The notes under the pieces are model-generated. The model was not told the DNA's origin. It did no database searches and worked only from the letters and a program-made list of their open reading frames with translations. Shown here in pieces: positions 46,822 to 55,461 of a stretch of DNA of 64,000 nucleotides. Each line of letters begins with the position of its first letter. Positions within the stretch are counted from its first letter, which is position 1. The position numbers and the translations under genes are program-made. Source of the stretch: Streptomyces tuirus (GTDB lineage Bacteria; Actinomycetota; Actinomycetes; Streptomycetales; Streptomycetaceae); NCBI RefSeq assembly GCF_014701095.1, contig NZ_AP023439.1, positions 3,584,001-3,648,000 of the forward strand. The letters are read 5' to 3'.

Positions 46822-48302
46822 CGCGAGTCCCTCGAATCGGTGTCGTGCGGGCGCACCGGCAGCAGGTGCAGGGTTGCGTCCGGCCAGGTGCCGTCCGCGG
46901 CTGCACCGGCGCGGAAGGGGGCGGTGTTGTACGGGGTGGTGTCGTAAGGCGTGGTGTTGTGCGGGGTGGTGTCGTAAGGCGTGGTGTTGTGCGGGGCGGC
47001 GTCGTAAGGCGTGGTGTTGTACGGGGTGGTGTCGTACGGGGCGCGCGCCGCCGGGTCGTCCTCGCGCCGGTCCGGGAACACCCACGCCCGGAAGAGCAGG
47101 AAGCGCAGCACGGTCGCCGCGAGGTTGGCGGCGACGAGGACGGCCAGTTCGGTGGAGTGCGCCGGCTCGGAGGTCGCCGCGTTCAGTGCCGCGAGCGAGC
47201 CGCTGGTCAGGGCGAGTCCGATGCCGAAGACGACCAGGCCCTGCGCCTGGTGCCGTACGGCCCCGCCGCGCCCGCGCACCCCGAAGGTGAGCCGCCGGTT
47301 GGCCGCGGTGTTGGCGACCGCCGAGACCAGCAGGGCCAGGGCGTTGGCGGTCTGGGAACCGGAGAAGACCCGGAAGCCGCTGTAGAGCAGCAGGTAGAAG
47401 AGGGTGGACAGGGCGCCGACCACGCAGAATCCGACCAGCTGGCGGGCGAGTCCCCTGGGCACGTCCTTGAGGTCACGGTCGCGCGGGTCGTCGCCGAACG
47501 GCCGGGCGATCCGGTCCAGCGGCAGCGAGCCGGTGGCCAGGGCCCTGCCGACCCGCCACACGCCCTTGAGATCGTCGGTCGCGGTCCTGACGATGTGCAC
47601 CGTCGAATCGGGGTCGTCGACCCAGTCGACCGGCACCTCGTGGATCCGCAGCCCCGCCCGCTCGGCGAGCACCAGCATCTCGGTGTCGAAGAACCAGCCG
47701 GTGTCCTCGACGAGCGGCAGCAGCACCTGCGCCACGTCCCGGCGGATCGCCTTGAAGCCGCACTGCGCGTCCGAGAACCGCGCCTGGAGCGAGCCGCGCA
47801 GGATGAGGTTGTAGGCCCGGCTGATGAACTCCCGCTTGGGTCCGCGCACCACCCGCGAACTGCGGGCCAGCCGGGAGCCGATCGCGAGGTCCGAGTGGCC
47901 GGAGATCAGCGGCGCCACCAGCGGGAGCAGGGCGTTGAGGTCGGTGGAGAGGTCCACGTCCATGTAGGCGAGGACCGGGGCGTCCGAGGCCGACCAGACG
48001 GCCCGCAGGGCCCGGCCGCGCCCCTTCTGCTCCAGGCGGAAGGTGGTGACCTCGGGGATCTCCGCCGCCAGCCGCCCGGCCACCTGCGGAGTGGTGTCCG
48101 TGGACGCGTTGTCCGCGATGGTGATGCGGAACGCGTACGGGAACGTCCGGCCGAGGTGCTCGTGCAGTCTGCGGACGCACGGCTGGAGGTCCTTCTCCTC
48201 GTTGTAGACGGGGATCACTACGTCCAGGACAGGCGTACCGGCTGGTGCGGCCGGGAGGTGCTCCCGCGCCGGCAGGGTGCCGGGAGAAGAGTCGGTTCGC
48301 AT
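46818..48302 (-). CDS. Bifunctional GT2 glycosyltransferase / GtrA protein
   Basis: 494 residues. N-terminal GT2 (DPMS/GtrB-like): VLDVVIPVYNEEKDLQPCV, the DVDLSTD metal motif, GSRL, and QCGFKAIRRDV. Then GtrA with four membrane helices (about 275-420, QLVGFCVVGALSTLFYLLLYSG). The two are separate proteins in many bacteria. It makes a polyprenyl-phosphate sugar and is proposed to flip it. The C-terminal tail is a repeat of PYDTT/PHNTT pentapeptides. Begins 14 bases after the kinase gene. Confidence 0.92.
46922..47038 (-). repeat. 15/30-bp in-frame tandem repeat at the GT2-GtrA C-terminus
   Basis: About eight 15-bp units encoding alternating PYDTT, PYNTT and PHNTT. The clearest 30-bp period reads GGCGTGGTGTTGTGCGGGGT on the plus strand. 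Strongly homogenised, so recently expanded. Confidence 0.88.
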
Positions 48303-48316
48303 GGAACCGACTTTCG

Positions 48317-49951
48317 TCAGGCGCCCTGTCGTGCCCGTGTGGTGAGGCTGTGGCGTGCCTGTGAGTGCGGCTGCCAACTCATGTCCGGCTGCCAGCTCAT
48401 GCCCGGCTGCCAGCTCATGCCCGGCTGCGGCTCGGGCGGCAGCGCGGGCAGATGCACCGTGAACACGGTCCGCCCGGGCACGCTGTCGACGGTCACGGCA
48501 CCGCCGTGCGCGGTCACCACGGCCCGCACGATGGCGAGGCCGAGCCCGGTCGAGCCGGTGGCGCGGGAGCGCGCGGAGTCGCCTCTGGCGAACCGCTCGA
48601 AGACGTGCGGGAGCAACTCCGCGGGAATGCCCTGCCCGTTGTCCTCGACCTCCACGCACAGCCACCGGTCGCGCCGCTGCACCCGCGCGGTGACGGTCGT
48701 GCCGGGCGGCGTGTGCTTGCGGGCGTTGCCGAGGAGGTTGACGAGGACCTGTTGCAGCCGGGCCGCGTCCGCCGACACGAGTGCGGGCTCGTCGGGCAGG
48801 TCGAGCCGCCAGTTGTGGTCCTGGCCGGCCGCCCGGGCGTCGCTGATGGTGTCGATGACGAGCGGGACGAGGTCGGTGTGCTCGAACTGGAGCGGCCGTC
48901 CGGCGTCGAGCCGGGCGAGCAGCAGCAGATCCTCGACGAGGAGGGTCATCCGGCCGGCCTCGGACTCGATCCGGCCCAGGGCGTGCCGGGTGTCGGGCCC
49001 GACCTGCTCCCTGCCGCGCCGGGTGAGCTCGGCGTAGCCGCGGATGGACGCGAGCGGCGTGCGCAGTTCGTGGCTGGCGTCGGCGACGAACTGTCTGACG
49101 CGGGTCTCGCTCTGCTGCCGTGCGTGCAGCGCCCCGTGGACGTGGTCGAGCATCCGGTTGAGCGCGGCGCCGACCTTGCCGACCTCGGTGTGCGGGTCGG
49201 TCTCGGAGTCGGGGACCCGCTCGCTGAGGTTCACCTCGCCGGTGTGCAGGGGCAGTTCGGACACGCGGGTGGCGGTGGCGGCGACGCGGCGCAGGGGGCG
49301 GGTGGCCACGCCGATGAGGACGGAGCCGGCGATGGCGGCGGCGACCAGTCCGGCGCCGGTGACACTCACCTCGACGATGATCAGGGTGTTGATGGTGGTG
49401 GTGACCGACTCGGTGGGCAGGGCGACGTAGTAGGTGCCGCCGTCGAACCCCATGACGTACTGCGCGCGGTACTCGCCGAGGCCCGGGATCTCGACGGTGT
49501 GCATGCCCGTGGTGGGCACGCGCGCGAGGGCGGCCTTCTGTTCGCTGGTGAGGCCGACGGGGATGTTCCCCTGGTAAGGGCCGTTCTCCTCGGGGTCCTT
49601 GGCGAAGGCCGCCCGGGTGATGTCGCCGTCGGCGCCGACCACGGCGGCCACGGTCCCGGGCCGCGCCGGCCCGTTGATGAATCCGGTGATCCTGTCCGCC
49701 GCGTCGATGTCTTTCTCTCTGTCGGGCTTCGCGGGACCCGACAGGCGCTTGCCGGTGTCCTCGACCTGCCCGTCCAACTGCTCGTTCAGATGCGACCGCA
49801 GCGCCAGCGTCGTCACCGTCCCGATCACCGCGCACACCACCGCGATCAGCACGACGGACGCGACGACGAGCCGTGTCCGCAGCGTGCGCGGCTTGCCTGC
49901 CCACCGCCTGCCCGCCCGCTGCTGCGTACGCGGCCGCCGTCGGCCGCTCAT
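48317..49951 (-). CDS. Two-component sensor histidine kinase
   Basis: 544 residues. First helix about 29-52 (VVASVVLIAVVCAVIGTVT), an extracytoplasmic sensor domain of about 130 residues, second helix (IIVEVSVTGAGLVAAAIAGSVLI), HAMP, HisKA (VADASHELRTPLASIRGYAE) and HATPase (LLGNARKHTPPG; DNGQGIP; STGLGLAIV). The C-terminus carries three or so copies of GMSWQP. Its ATG overlaps the response-regulator stop. Forms the signal input of the glycosyltransferase operon. Confidence 0.94.
   Translation of the reverse strand: MSGRRRPRTQQRAGRRWAGKPRTLRTRLVVASVVLIAVVCAVIGTVTTLALRSHLNEQLDGQVEDTGKRLSGPAKPDREKDIDAADRITGFINGPARPGTVAAVVGADGDITRAAFAKDPEENGPYQGNIPVGLTSEQKAALARVPTTGMHTVEIPGLGEYRAQYVMGFDGGTYYVALPTESVTTTINTLIIVEVSVTGAGLVAAAIAGSVLIGVATRPLRRVAATATRVSELPLHTGEVNLSERVPDSETDPHTEVGKVGAALNRMLDHVHGALHARQQSETRVRQFVADASHELRTPLASIRGYAELTRRGREQVGPDTRHALGRIESEAGRMTLLVEDLLLLARLDAGRPLQFEHTDLVPLVIDTISDARAAGQDHNWRLDLPDEPALVSADAARLQQVLVNLLGNARKHTPPGTTVTARVQRRDRWLCVEVEDNGQGIPAELLPHVFERFARGDSARSRATGSTGLGLAIVRAVVTAHGGAVTVDSVPGRTVFTVHLPALPPEPQPGMSWQPGMSWQPDMSWQPHSQARHSLTTRARQGA
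48369..48428 (-). repeat. 18-bp in-frame repeat at the kinase C-terminus
   Basis: Three copies of GGCTGCCAGCTCATGCCC (plus-strand reading) encoding GMSWQP or DMSWQP. They lie after the HATPase domain and before the final 15 residues or so. Confidence 0.85.
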
Positions 49952-50688
49952 GACGCAGCGGGCTTGATCAGGTACCCGGCACCGCGCCGCGTGTGGATCA
50001 TCGGCTCGCGCCCTGCGTCGATCTTGCGTCGCAGATAGGAGATGTACAGCTCGACGACGTTGGCCTGGCCCCCGAAGTCGTACGACCACACCCGGTCGAG
50101 GATCTGCGCCTTGCTGAGCACACGGCGCGGGTTGCGCATCAGGAACCGCAGCAGCTCGAACTCGGTGGCGGTGAGGTGGATGTTGTCGCCGCCCCGCGTC
50201 ACCTCGTGGCTGTCCTCGTCGAGGGTGAGGTCACCGACGACCAGCGTGGAGTCCGAGCGCCGGTCGGTGGCGCCGGAGCGGCGGATCAGCCCGCGCAGTC
50301 GCGCGACGACCTCTTCGAGGCTGAACGGCTTGGTGACATAGTCGTCGCCACCGGCCGTGAGCCCGGCGATACGGTCCTCGACGGCGTCCTTGGCGGTGAG
50401 GAACAGCACCGGCACGTCCGGCAGTTCCCGGCGCAGCCGCCCGAGCACGGCCAGCCCGTCCATGTCGGGCAGCATCATGTCGAGGACGACGGCGTCGGGC
50501 CGGAAGTCGCGGGCGGTCTGGATCGCGCCCGTGCCGTCACCGGCACTGCGGATCTGCCACCCCTCGTAGCGCAGGGCCATGGACAGCAGCTCGGTGATCG
50601 ACAGCTCGTCGTCCACCACGAGCACGCGGACGGGGCTCCCGTCCGGCCTGAGCAGTTCGGTGCGCCCCTGGGGCGAGGTCGTGGTCAT
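49948..50688 (-). CDS. Response regulator, OmpR/PhoB family
   Basis: 246 residues from ATG 50688. Receiver with VVDDE, phospho-Asp in AVVLDMMLPDMDG and FLTAKDAVEDRIAGL, then a winged-helix DNA-binding domain (LTATEFELLRFLMRNPRRVLSKAQILDRVW ... VVELYISYLRRKID; TRRGAGYLIK). First gene of RR-HK-GT2/GtrA-GT39, all on one strand with overlaps of 4 bases or gaps of 14. Confidence 0.95.
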   Translation of the reverse strand: MTTTSPQGRTELLRPDGSPVRVLVVDDELSITELLSMALRYEGWQIRSAGDGTGAIQTARDFRPDAVVLDMMLPDMDGLAVLGRLRRELPDVPVLFLTAKDAVEDRIAGLTAGGDDYVTKPFSLEEVVARLRGLIRRSGATDRRSDSTLVVGDLTLDEDSHEVTRGGDNIHLTATEFELLRFLMRNPRRVLSKAQILDRVWSYDFGGQANVVELYISYLRRKIDAGREPMIHTRRGAGYLIKPAAS

Positions 50689-50817
50689 GTGAACACGGTG
50701 TCGGGGACCTCTGAGAGCACGCTTTCCGCAACCTGTGATTTCCCTGAGAAACACACAGGCGCTTCTCAGGGAACTCCTGGGAAGGCCTCGCCGCGGCTTC
50801 CGGGAACGCCGCGCGGG

Positions 50818-51690
50818 TCAGAACAGCCCGTCCTGCACGCCTGCCGCCTCCCTGAACTGCCGCACGGGCACGGTCAGTTCGTCTCCGGCGGCGGGCACCA
50901 GCCCCCATCCGGTCATCAGCCGTGTGTCGAGTACGACGACCCCGCCACCGGTGGCCAGGTGCAGATCGGGCCCGGCGGCCGCGACCAGCTCCCCGCCCAC
51001 CGCACCGCCGGCGACGAGCTCGCTCACGCCGCCCATGGCGACGGGCACGTCCGCCAGCCCGAACACCCCCACGTGATCGACGACCCGCAGCGGCTCCCGC
51101 ACGAGCGACTCCGGCCAAGCGGGAAGCCGCACCGCCCTCTCGTACAGCTCGGCGACCTCACGGGCCCGGTCGGCGGCGGCCTCCGGCAGCGCGGCCCGCA
51201 CCGTCCTCTTCTCGGCGTACGGAATCCGGTCGGGCACCCGCAGGGCGGCCCTGAGCAGCTCCTCCGTACGCCGCGCGGCCATGAGCGGACCGACGCCGAG
51301 CCAGCTGAAGCAGACGGCGCCCTGCTCGAGCAGCCGGGCGGAGCCGCGCTCCTCGGCGGTGATCCCGACCTTGACCATGCCGGGCCCGAACCACGCCAGA
51401 TAGACGTGGTACGGCCGGGGATCGTCGGCGATGGTGTCCGCCGCCACGGAGTGCGCCCGGTCCAGCCGCGCACACTCCTCGCACCGCGCCCCCGTACTCC
51501 GCCCCGGCACGGCCGCACCCACGGGGCACGCATGCCCCCGAGCCCCCACACAGATGCGCACACCCCCTTCCGCGACCCTGAAGGCCACGCGTTTCCCCCA
51601 GGTCAGCGCACTGCGCCGCCCGCCGTCCCACACCAGCACGGGACCATCCGCCGACCACCGCAGCCCCGAGCACTTCCATGCCTGTGCCAT
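50818..51690 (-). CDS. DUF2797 domain-containing protein
   Basis: 290 residues. Cysteine pairs (CPVGAAVPGR ... CEECARLDRAH) and the strand pair PYHVYLAWFGPGMVKVGIT, which resembles the GIY-YIG core, then RGSARLLEQGAVCFSWLGVGPLMAARRTEELLR. No nuclease function is established. Monocistronic. Confidence 0.9.
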   Translation of the reverse strand: MAQAWKCSGLRWSADGPVLVWDGGRRSALTWGKRVAFRVAEGGVRICVGARGHACPVGAAVPGRSTGARCEECARLDRAHSVAADTIADDPRPYHVYLAWFGPGMVKVGITAEERGSARLLEQGAVCFSWLGVGPLMAARRTEELLRAALRVPDRIPYAEKRTVRAALPEAAADRAREVAELYERAVRLPAWPESLVREPLRVVDHVGVFGLADVPVAMGGVSELVAGGAVGGELVAAAGPDLHLATGGGVVVLDTRLMTGWGLVPAAGDELTVPVRQFREAAGVQDGLF

Positions 51691-51747
51691 CTCTGCCGAG
51701 CGTAAGGGGCACCACTGACAACGGGGGACGGCCGGCGTAGAGCGGCC

Positions 51748-52143
51748 TCAGCGCCCGGAATCGGCCCCGACCGCGGCGACGTCCTCCTGCTCGCCCGCGC
51801 GCTGCACCGGCATGACCGGCTCCACCGCACCCGCGCCACCCCGCCGCCCCCGCCCGGCCAGCCGGCACCCGAGGCACTCCGCGTGCCCGCCCGGCGCCGC
51901 CGCGTCCCGCACCCGCCACCCCCACTCCGCCCGGGGCCGCACGCCCGGCCCCTTCCCCCACCCGGAGAGATGCAGGGCCCAGGTGACGAGCAGACTCACG
52001 ACCCCGATCGCCACCCCGCCCGCGATCAGCACGCCGGAGACGGCGCAGACCCCCAGCCCCGCCACCCCCGCCCCGACGGTCGCGATGCCCCATCCGACCC
52101 AGCCCGCGACCGTGTGCCCGTGGTCATACTGATGTGCACTCAC
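51748..52143 (-). CDS. HGxxW/HAECLGC-type membrane protein, hypothetical
   Basis: 131 residues: N-terminal HGHTVAGWVGWG, two membrane helices (about 16-60), then WRVRDAAAPGGHAECLGCRLAGRGRR with a His-x2-Cys-x2-Cys cluster that could bind a metal. Conserved in streptomycetes as far as I recall; function unknown. Confidence 0.82.
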   Translation of the reverse strand: MSAHQYDHGHTVAGWVGWGIATVGAGVAGLGVCAVSGVLIAGGVAIGVVSLLVTWALHLSGWGKGPGVRPRAEWGWRVRDAAAPGGHAECLGCRLAGRGRRGGAGAVEPVMPVQRAGEQEDVAAVGADSGR

Positions 52144-52240
52144 GTGTCACTCCCCCGCACCTGAGGACTCCGACCCGCCGAACCCCTCATCTGCTAAGAC
52201 TTTTATTGCCCAAACATCTCACGAACTAAGGGATCTGGGA

Positions 52241-52717
52241 ATGCAAGCCAAGCCTCGTCCGGCCGCCACACCGGAGCAGGCGCTGTCGGCGATGGACCGA
52301 CTCATCGCGACTCACCTGGTCGGACAGCACGAGATCGCCCAGCAGGTGGGCCTGAGTGTGACCGACCTCACCTGCTTCGCCTACGTCATCGAGGCCGGCG
52401 AGAACCTCCCCACGGCAGGTGATCTGGCGGCCCGCGTCCATGTCACGACCGGCGCCGTCACCGGCATCCTCAACCGCCTGGAGCGCGCCGGCTACATCAC
52501 CCGCCGCCCCGACCCCGCGGACCGCCGCCGCATCCGCGTGGCGGCCCGGCCCGAGGCGGTCGCCCGCGTCCGAGAGGTCTACGAGCCGTACTACGCCCGC
52601 CTCACCCAGCTCTTCGCGGACTACTCCCCGGACGAGATCGCGGTCCTGCACGACTGGTTCACCCGCGCGGGCACACTGGCGGCGACGTACCTGGAGGAGC
52701 ACTGCCGCCCCGACTGA
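52241..52717 (+). CDS. MarR family transcriptional regulator
   Basis: 158 residues with a winged helix (TAGDLAARVHVTTGAVTGILNRLERAGYITRRPDPADRRRIRVAARPEA). No obvious target gene adjacent: the divergent upstream gene is the HGxxW membrane protein. Convergent with lapA. Confidence 0.92.
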   Translation: MQAKPRPAATPEQALSAMDRLIATHLVGQHEIAQQVGLSVTDLTCFAYVIEAGENLPTAGDLAARVHVTTGAVTGILNRLERAGYITRRPDPADRRRIRVAARPEAVARVREVYEPYYARLTQLFADYSPDEIAVLHDWFTRAGTLAATYLEEHCRPD

Positions 52718-52727
52718 ACCGGGGCCG

Positions 52728-52825
52728 CCGTCGCTACTCGGGCTGACGTGAGTGCCGACTCCGTCGCTACTGGGCTGACGTGAGTGCCGACTCCGTCGCT
52801 ACTTGGACTGACGTGAGTGCCGGCT
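52728..52825. repeat. Three tandem copies of a 31-33 bp unit
   Basis: Unit approximately CCGTCGCTACTGGGCTGACG plus TGAGTGCCGACT. Copies run from just after the MarR stop into the last codons of the convergent LapA gene, whose C-terminus SRHSRQSK is encoded in the third copy. Confidence 0.88.
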
Positions 52826-53065
52826 CCCCCGTCGGCGCACGGTGAAGAAGCAGGCGAGCATGCCGAGCCCCCAGGCGATCAGAAGGGCTCCCCACAGCGG
52901 CATGGTCACGATCGGCACGAGAAGGCGGATCTCGACGTCCGAGCGGTTCTCGAAGATGAAGATCAGAGCGACCGCGGTGATCAGAACGAACGGCGCGAAA
53001 CGACGGACCGCCGGCCGGGAGAAGAACGGTGTGCGCGCCTTGTGGTCTGGGCTGATCTGAGCCAT
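52799..53065 (-). CDS. LapA family (DUF1049) membrane protein
   Basis: 88 residues from ATG 53065, chosen for GAGAGG 6 bases upstream; longer frames run into the tRNA fragment. Two helices (FVLITAVALIFIFENRS and PLWGALLIAWGLGMLACFFTVRRRG) with the FIFENRSDVEIR motif of DUF1049. Proposed envelope assembly helper; unproven. Confidence 0.88.
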   Translation of the reverse strand: MAQISPDHKARTPFFSRPAVRRFAPFVLITAVALIFIFENRSDVEIRLLVPIVTMPLWGALLIAWGLGMLACFFTVRRRGSRHSRQSK

Positions 53066-53182
53066 GGAGTACCTCTCCATCACGTAGCCCCTGATCCCAG
53101 CGTCCCCTTCCGAGCCACGGCGCGCCACCGCCGAGGTCGAAGACCGGGACCGCCGTGGGCCTGACGGAAGGCCAACGCCAAA

Positions 53183-53205
53183 GGCCCCGGATTGATCCCG
53201 GGGCC
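53183..53205 (-). terminator. Terminator associated with the left tRNA-Arg 3' fragment
   Basis: Stem GGCCCCGG / CCGGGGCC with a 7-base loop, 13 bases from the left 41-base tRNA copy, in the same relation as the terminator at 62171-62198 is to the complete tRNA-Arg. This may be the original chromosomal tRNA terminator. Confidence 0.65.
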
Positions 53206-53217
53206 ATTGATCCATGC

Positions 53218-53258
53218 GCACTCGGCAGGATTCGAACCTGCAACCTTGTGATCCGTAG
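53218..53258 (-). repeat. Left attachment site: 3' half of tRNA-Arg
   Basis: 40 of 41 bases match the 3' part of the complete tRNA-Arg(ACG) at 62208-62248. Identity starts at the acceptor end and stops in the anticodon loop (after GATCCGTAG). Same orientation as the intact gene. Confidence 0.9.
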
Positions 53259-53414
53259 GATCGGGCAGGGCGTCCTGCCTACGTCCCGCTGCAGCCCGGC
53301 CCGCGCCCGGGCCGCGCAGACAGCGGGTAGTCGCCTGATCCGAGAGAAGGTCGCCAAAGCGGTCTCCTCTGAGACGACGGTAGACCGCTGTGGTTTGGCC
53401 TTGATCATCGGTGG

Positions 53415-53924
53415 GTGACCGACGACGAGATCGTTGAACGAGTTCGGGCCTATGCGACAGCCCAGGAGCTGCCACCGCCCGCGCCTTCCCAGGCAGTTGC
53501 TGAGGTTGAGGCCGTCGTGGGGTATCCCATGCCGAAGTTGCTGCGGCGTTTGTACCTGGAGGTCGCCAACGGCGGCTTCGGTCCGGACGGGAGCATTCTG
53601 TCCCTGATCGACGCGGGCGAGTGGTACAGCGATGAGGAGTCGCTGCTCCAGCTTGTACGTGACTGGTGTTCGGAGTCCGAGCCGGAACCTCCGCTCCAGC
53701 CGCTTCATGTACCACCGCTGGTGACACTAGGCTGCGCGATCTGGTGGCACGTCGACGTCAGTACGCCGGAGGGCCGCATGTGGGGGTGGGACCCGAATGC
53801 GCGCTGTGAACAGCACCGCTTCCTCGTCGAGCAGTTCACCCTGGCGGAGTGGCTGGCGGACTGGCTGGAGGGCAACCGCACCTTCCCGCAGCCGCCGCCT
53901 GTGGTGGACTGCCCCAGTTGCTGA
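53415..53924 (+). CDS. SMI1/KNR4 family protein
   Basis: 169 residues: AVAEVEAVVGYPMPKLLRRLYLEVANGGFGPDG is the KNR4 signature, with ILSLIDAGEW and FTLAEWLADWLEGN. The family is common as immunity protein to polymorphic toxins, but no toxin is adjacent here. Located just inside the left attachment site. Confidence 0.85.
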   Translation: MTDDEIVERVRAYATAQELPPPAPSQAVAEVEAVVGYPMPKLLRRLYLEVANGGFGPDGSILSLIDAGEWYSDEESLLQLVRDWCSESEPEPPLQPLHVPPLVTLGCAIWWHVDVSTPEGRMWGWDPNARCEQHRFLVEQFTLAEWLADWLEGNRTFPQPPPVVDCPSC

Positions 53925-53929
53925 AGGAC

Positions 53930-54360
53930 TGCCCTAACGGTCCAGTCGGCGGTAGCTGATCAGAGCTGCGGCAATGCCGCCGAAGGCAAGGAAGTGGCCA
54001 GGAAATGGTTCGCTCGACTACCCAACGATGGCGACCCAGCCGCTGTGAGGAGTTGCGCCTCTGCGGGCGATGCGGCGGCGGATTCCTTGCTCGCGTAGCC
54101 ATCTGCGCAGGTGGTCGTAGTCGTAGCCTTGGTCGGCATGCAGCTTCGCCGCCCGTCGCCGCGTCCCTGTCGGTGATCAGGTGGATTTTCGATCCCCCCT
54201 TGCCACGGTCGGTCGGATTCGCTCCCGTCAGCGGCCCCCCTTTTTTTGCCGCCCGCAGGCTGACGGAGTCAATCGCGCAGCGCGACCAGTCCAGCTCACC
54301 TCGAGACCACCGTCTTCCGGCGCGCCCCTGCACCACCGGACCAAGCACTCATTCCGGTCT
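53930..54360 (-). pseudogene. IS5-type transposase remnant
   Basis: Minus-strand fragments of a DDE transposase: DWSRCAIDSVSLRAAKKGG and TGANPTDRGKGGSKIHLI in one frame; KLHADQGYDYDHLRRWL and REQGIRRRIARRG in another; WVVERTISW, then ALISYRRL after a deletion. At least two frameshifts and an internal deletion make it inactive. Confidence 0.82.
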
Positions 54361-54397
54361 GAACGCCGAGCGAAATAACCCCTCAACCTGATCACGG

Positions 54398-54769
54398 TCA
54401 TCCGGTGCCGATATCAGCCTTGTGCAGCCTCTGGGCCAACAGCAGGGCGCCTCCGGTCGCTGCCCCTACCGCTCCCGCGGCCAGGAAACCGCGAGAGGAA
54501 CGCCAGGACAGCACCGACCACCGCGACTGCGCGGAAAACAACGATCCCGTACTCAGCCACGACCCGGTTGAGATCAGCGACAGGGCGGAGCCGATCGAGC
54601 CGACCGAGAGGGCGCTTCCGATCGAGCCCACCGACAAGGCCGAACCGACGGATCCCACAGACAGCACAGATCCCACTGAACCGATTGACAACACAGAGTC
54701 CTGTGACCACAAGGAGAGCACTGAACCAGAGGAGGCACGTCGGACTGACCGTACGGACAGTTTTGTCAT
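54398..54769 (-). CDS. Ser/Gly/Leu-repeat protein with C-terminal membrane helix
   Basis: 123 residues from ATG 54769 (MTKLSVRSVRRASSGSVLS), with AGGA 8 bases upstream. About eight tandem units of the form S-x-LS-x-GS (SVLSVGSVGS, SALSVGSIGS) span residues 17-90, suggesting a solenoid or beta-helix, followed by a helix AAGAVGAATGGALLLAQRL. I recall similar repeats in other Streptomyces proteins without a name. The repeat period may be 10 or 5 residues. Confidence 0.7.
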   Translation of the reverse strand: MTKLSVRSVRRASSGSVLSLWSQDSVLSIGSVGSVLSVGSVGSALSVGSIGSALSVGSIGSALSLISTGSWLSTGSLFSAQSRWSVLSWRSSRGFLAAGAVGAATGGALLLAQRLHKADIGTG

Positions 54770-54991
54770 GAGGCCATCCTGCCCGCTGATCGCTCTGTCT
54801 TGGGAGGTTGTGGACGGATGACGCGGGTCTCGTGTGAGGGCCGGCATCTGGCTCGCTGCGTGGCGGGGCAGATCCCCTTGGGAGCCCGGACCGGCCCGGA
54901 TCTACGACCACGCCAGACTGCCGTGAGTGTCTAACTGCGTGACAACGCCGACGAACACCGGACGCCCCACGCACACGGCACACGGCACTCG

Positions 54992-55032
54992 GCACTCGGC
55001 AGGATTCGAACCTGCAACCTTCTGATCCGTAG
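54992..55032 (-). repeat. Second attachment site: 3' half of tRNA-Arg
   Basis: 41 of 41 bases identical to the 3' part of tRNA-Arg(ACG). After the break point it continues GATCGGGCAGGG like the first copy, unlike the intact gene. Confidence 0.92.
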
Positions 55033-55461
55033 GATCGGGCAGGGTGTCGTGCCAGCTGCCGACAGCCTCTGATCCCGATCGCCCAGGTGGGCGATCGAGT
55101 GCGAGCGTGTGCCGTCGTTGCCGTCAGGACTGCCGTCAAATTGACGCATCACGCCATCGCCGAGTGCTCGCCTCCACCTCGGTCCCGGCAAAGCTGTTCG
55201 TTCCAACCCACTGGCGTGGTAGCAGCGCGACTGACGGCCGGAGTGCCATGCGCAACGCTTCCATCCCCCCTGCCATCGTCCAGACAAGCCGAGCAGACGA
55301 GCCCACGGGCGTCCAGGTCGCTCATACAGAGGCGCGCTCCGGCTGGACGCCAGGAACCACAACTGCTTCGCGGGGTATGGATCAACGGGAGACAGGTGCG
55401 GGCTGCGGAGGGCGTTGGGTGATGAAAAAAGTCAGCGCGGAGGCAGCATGGGGACGAAGAT
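55033..55461. other. Gap inside the island with no convincing gene
   Basis: About 430 bases between the second attachment site and the HEPN-like gene. A minus-strand frame running toward the attachment site could be residue of an integrase 3' end, given the position, but nothing recognisable (no R-H-R-Y motifs) is present. Confidence 0.4.

Noticed and set aside
53218..53280. A second functional tRNA-Arg
   Set aside because: Only the 3' half is present; the 5' half and D-arm are missing.
54992..55053. A third functional tRNA-Arg
   Set aside because: Same reason; it is an attachment-site copy.
55033..55461. Integrase gene next to the second attachment site
   Set aside because: No tyrosine or serine recombinase motif is recognisable in any frame.
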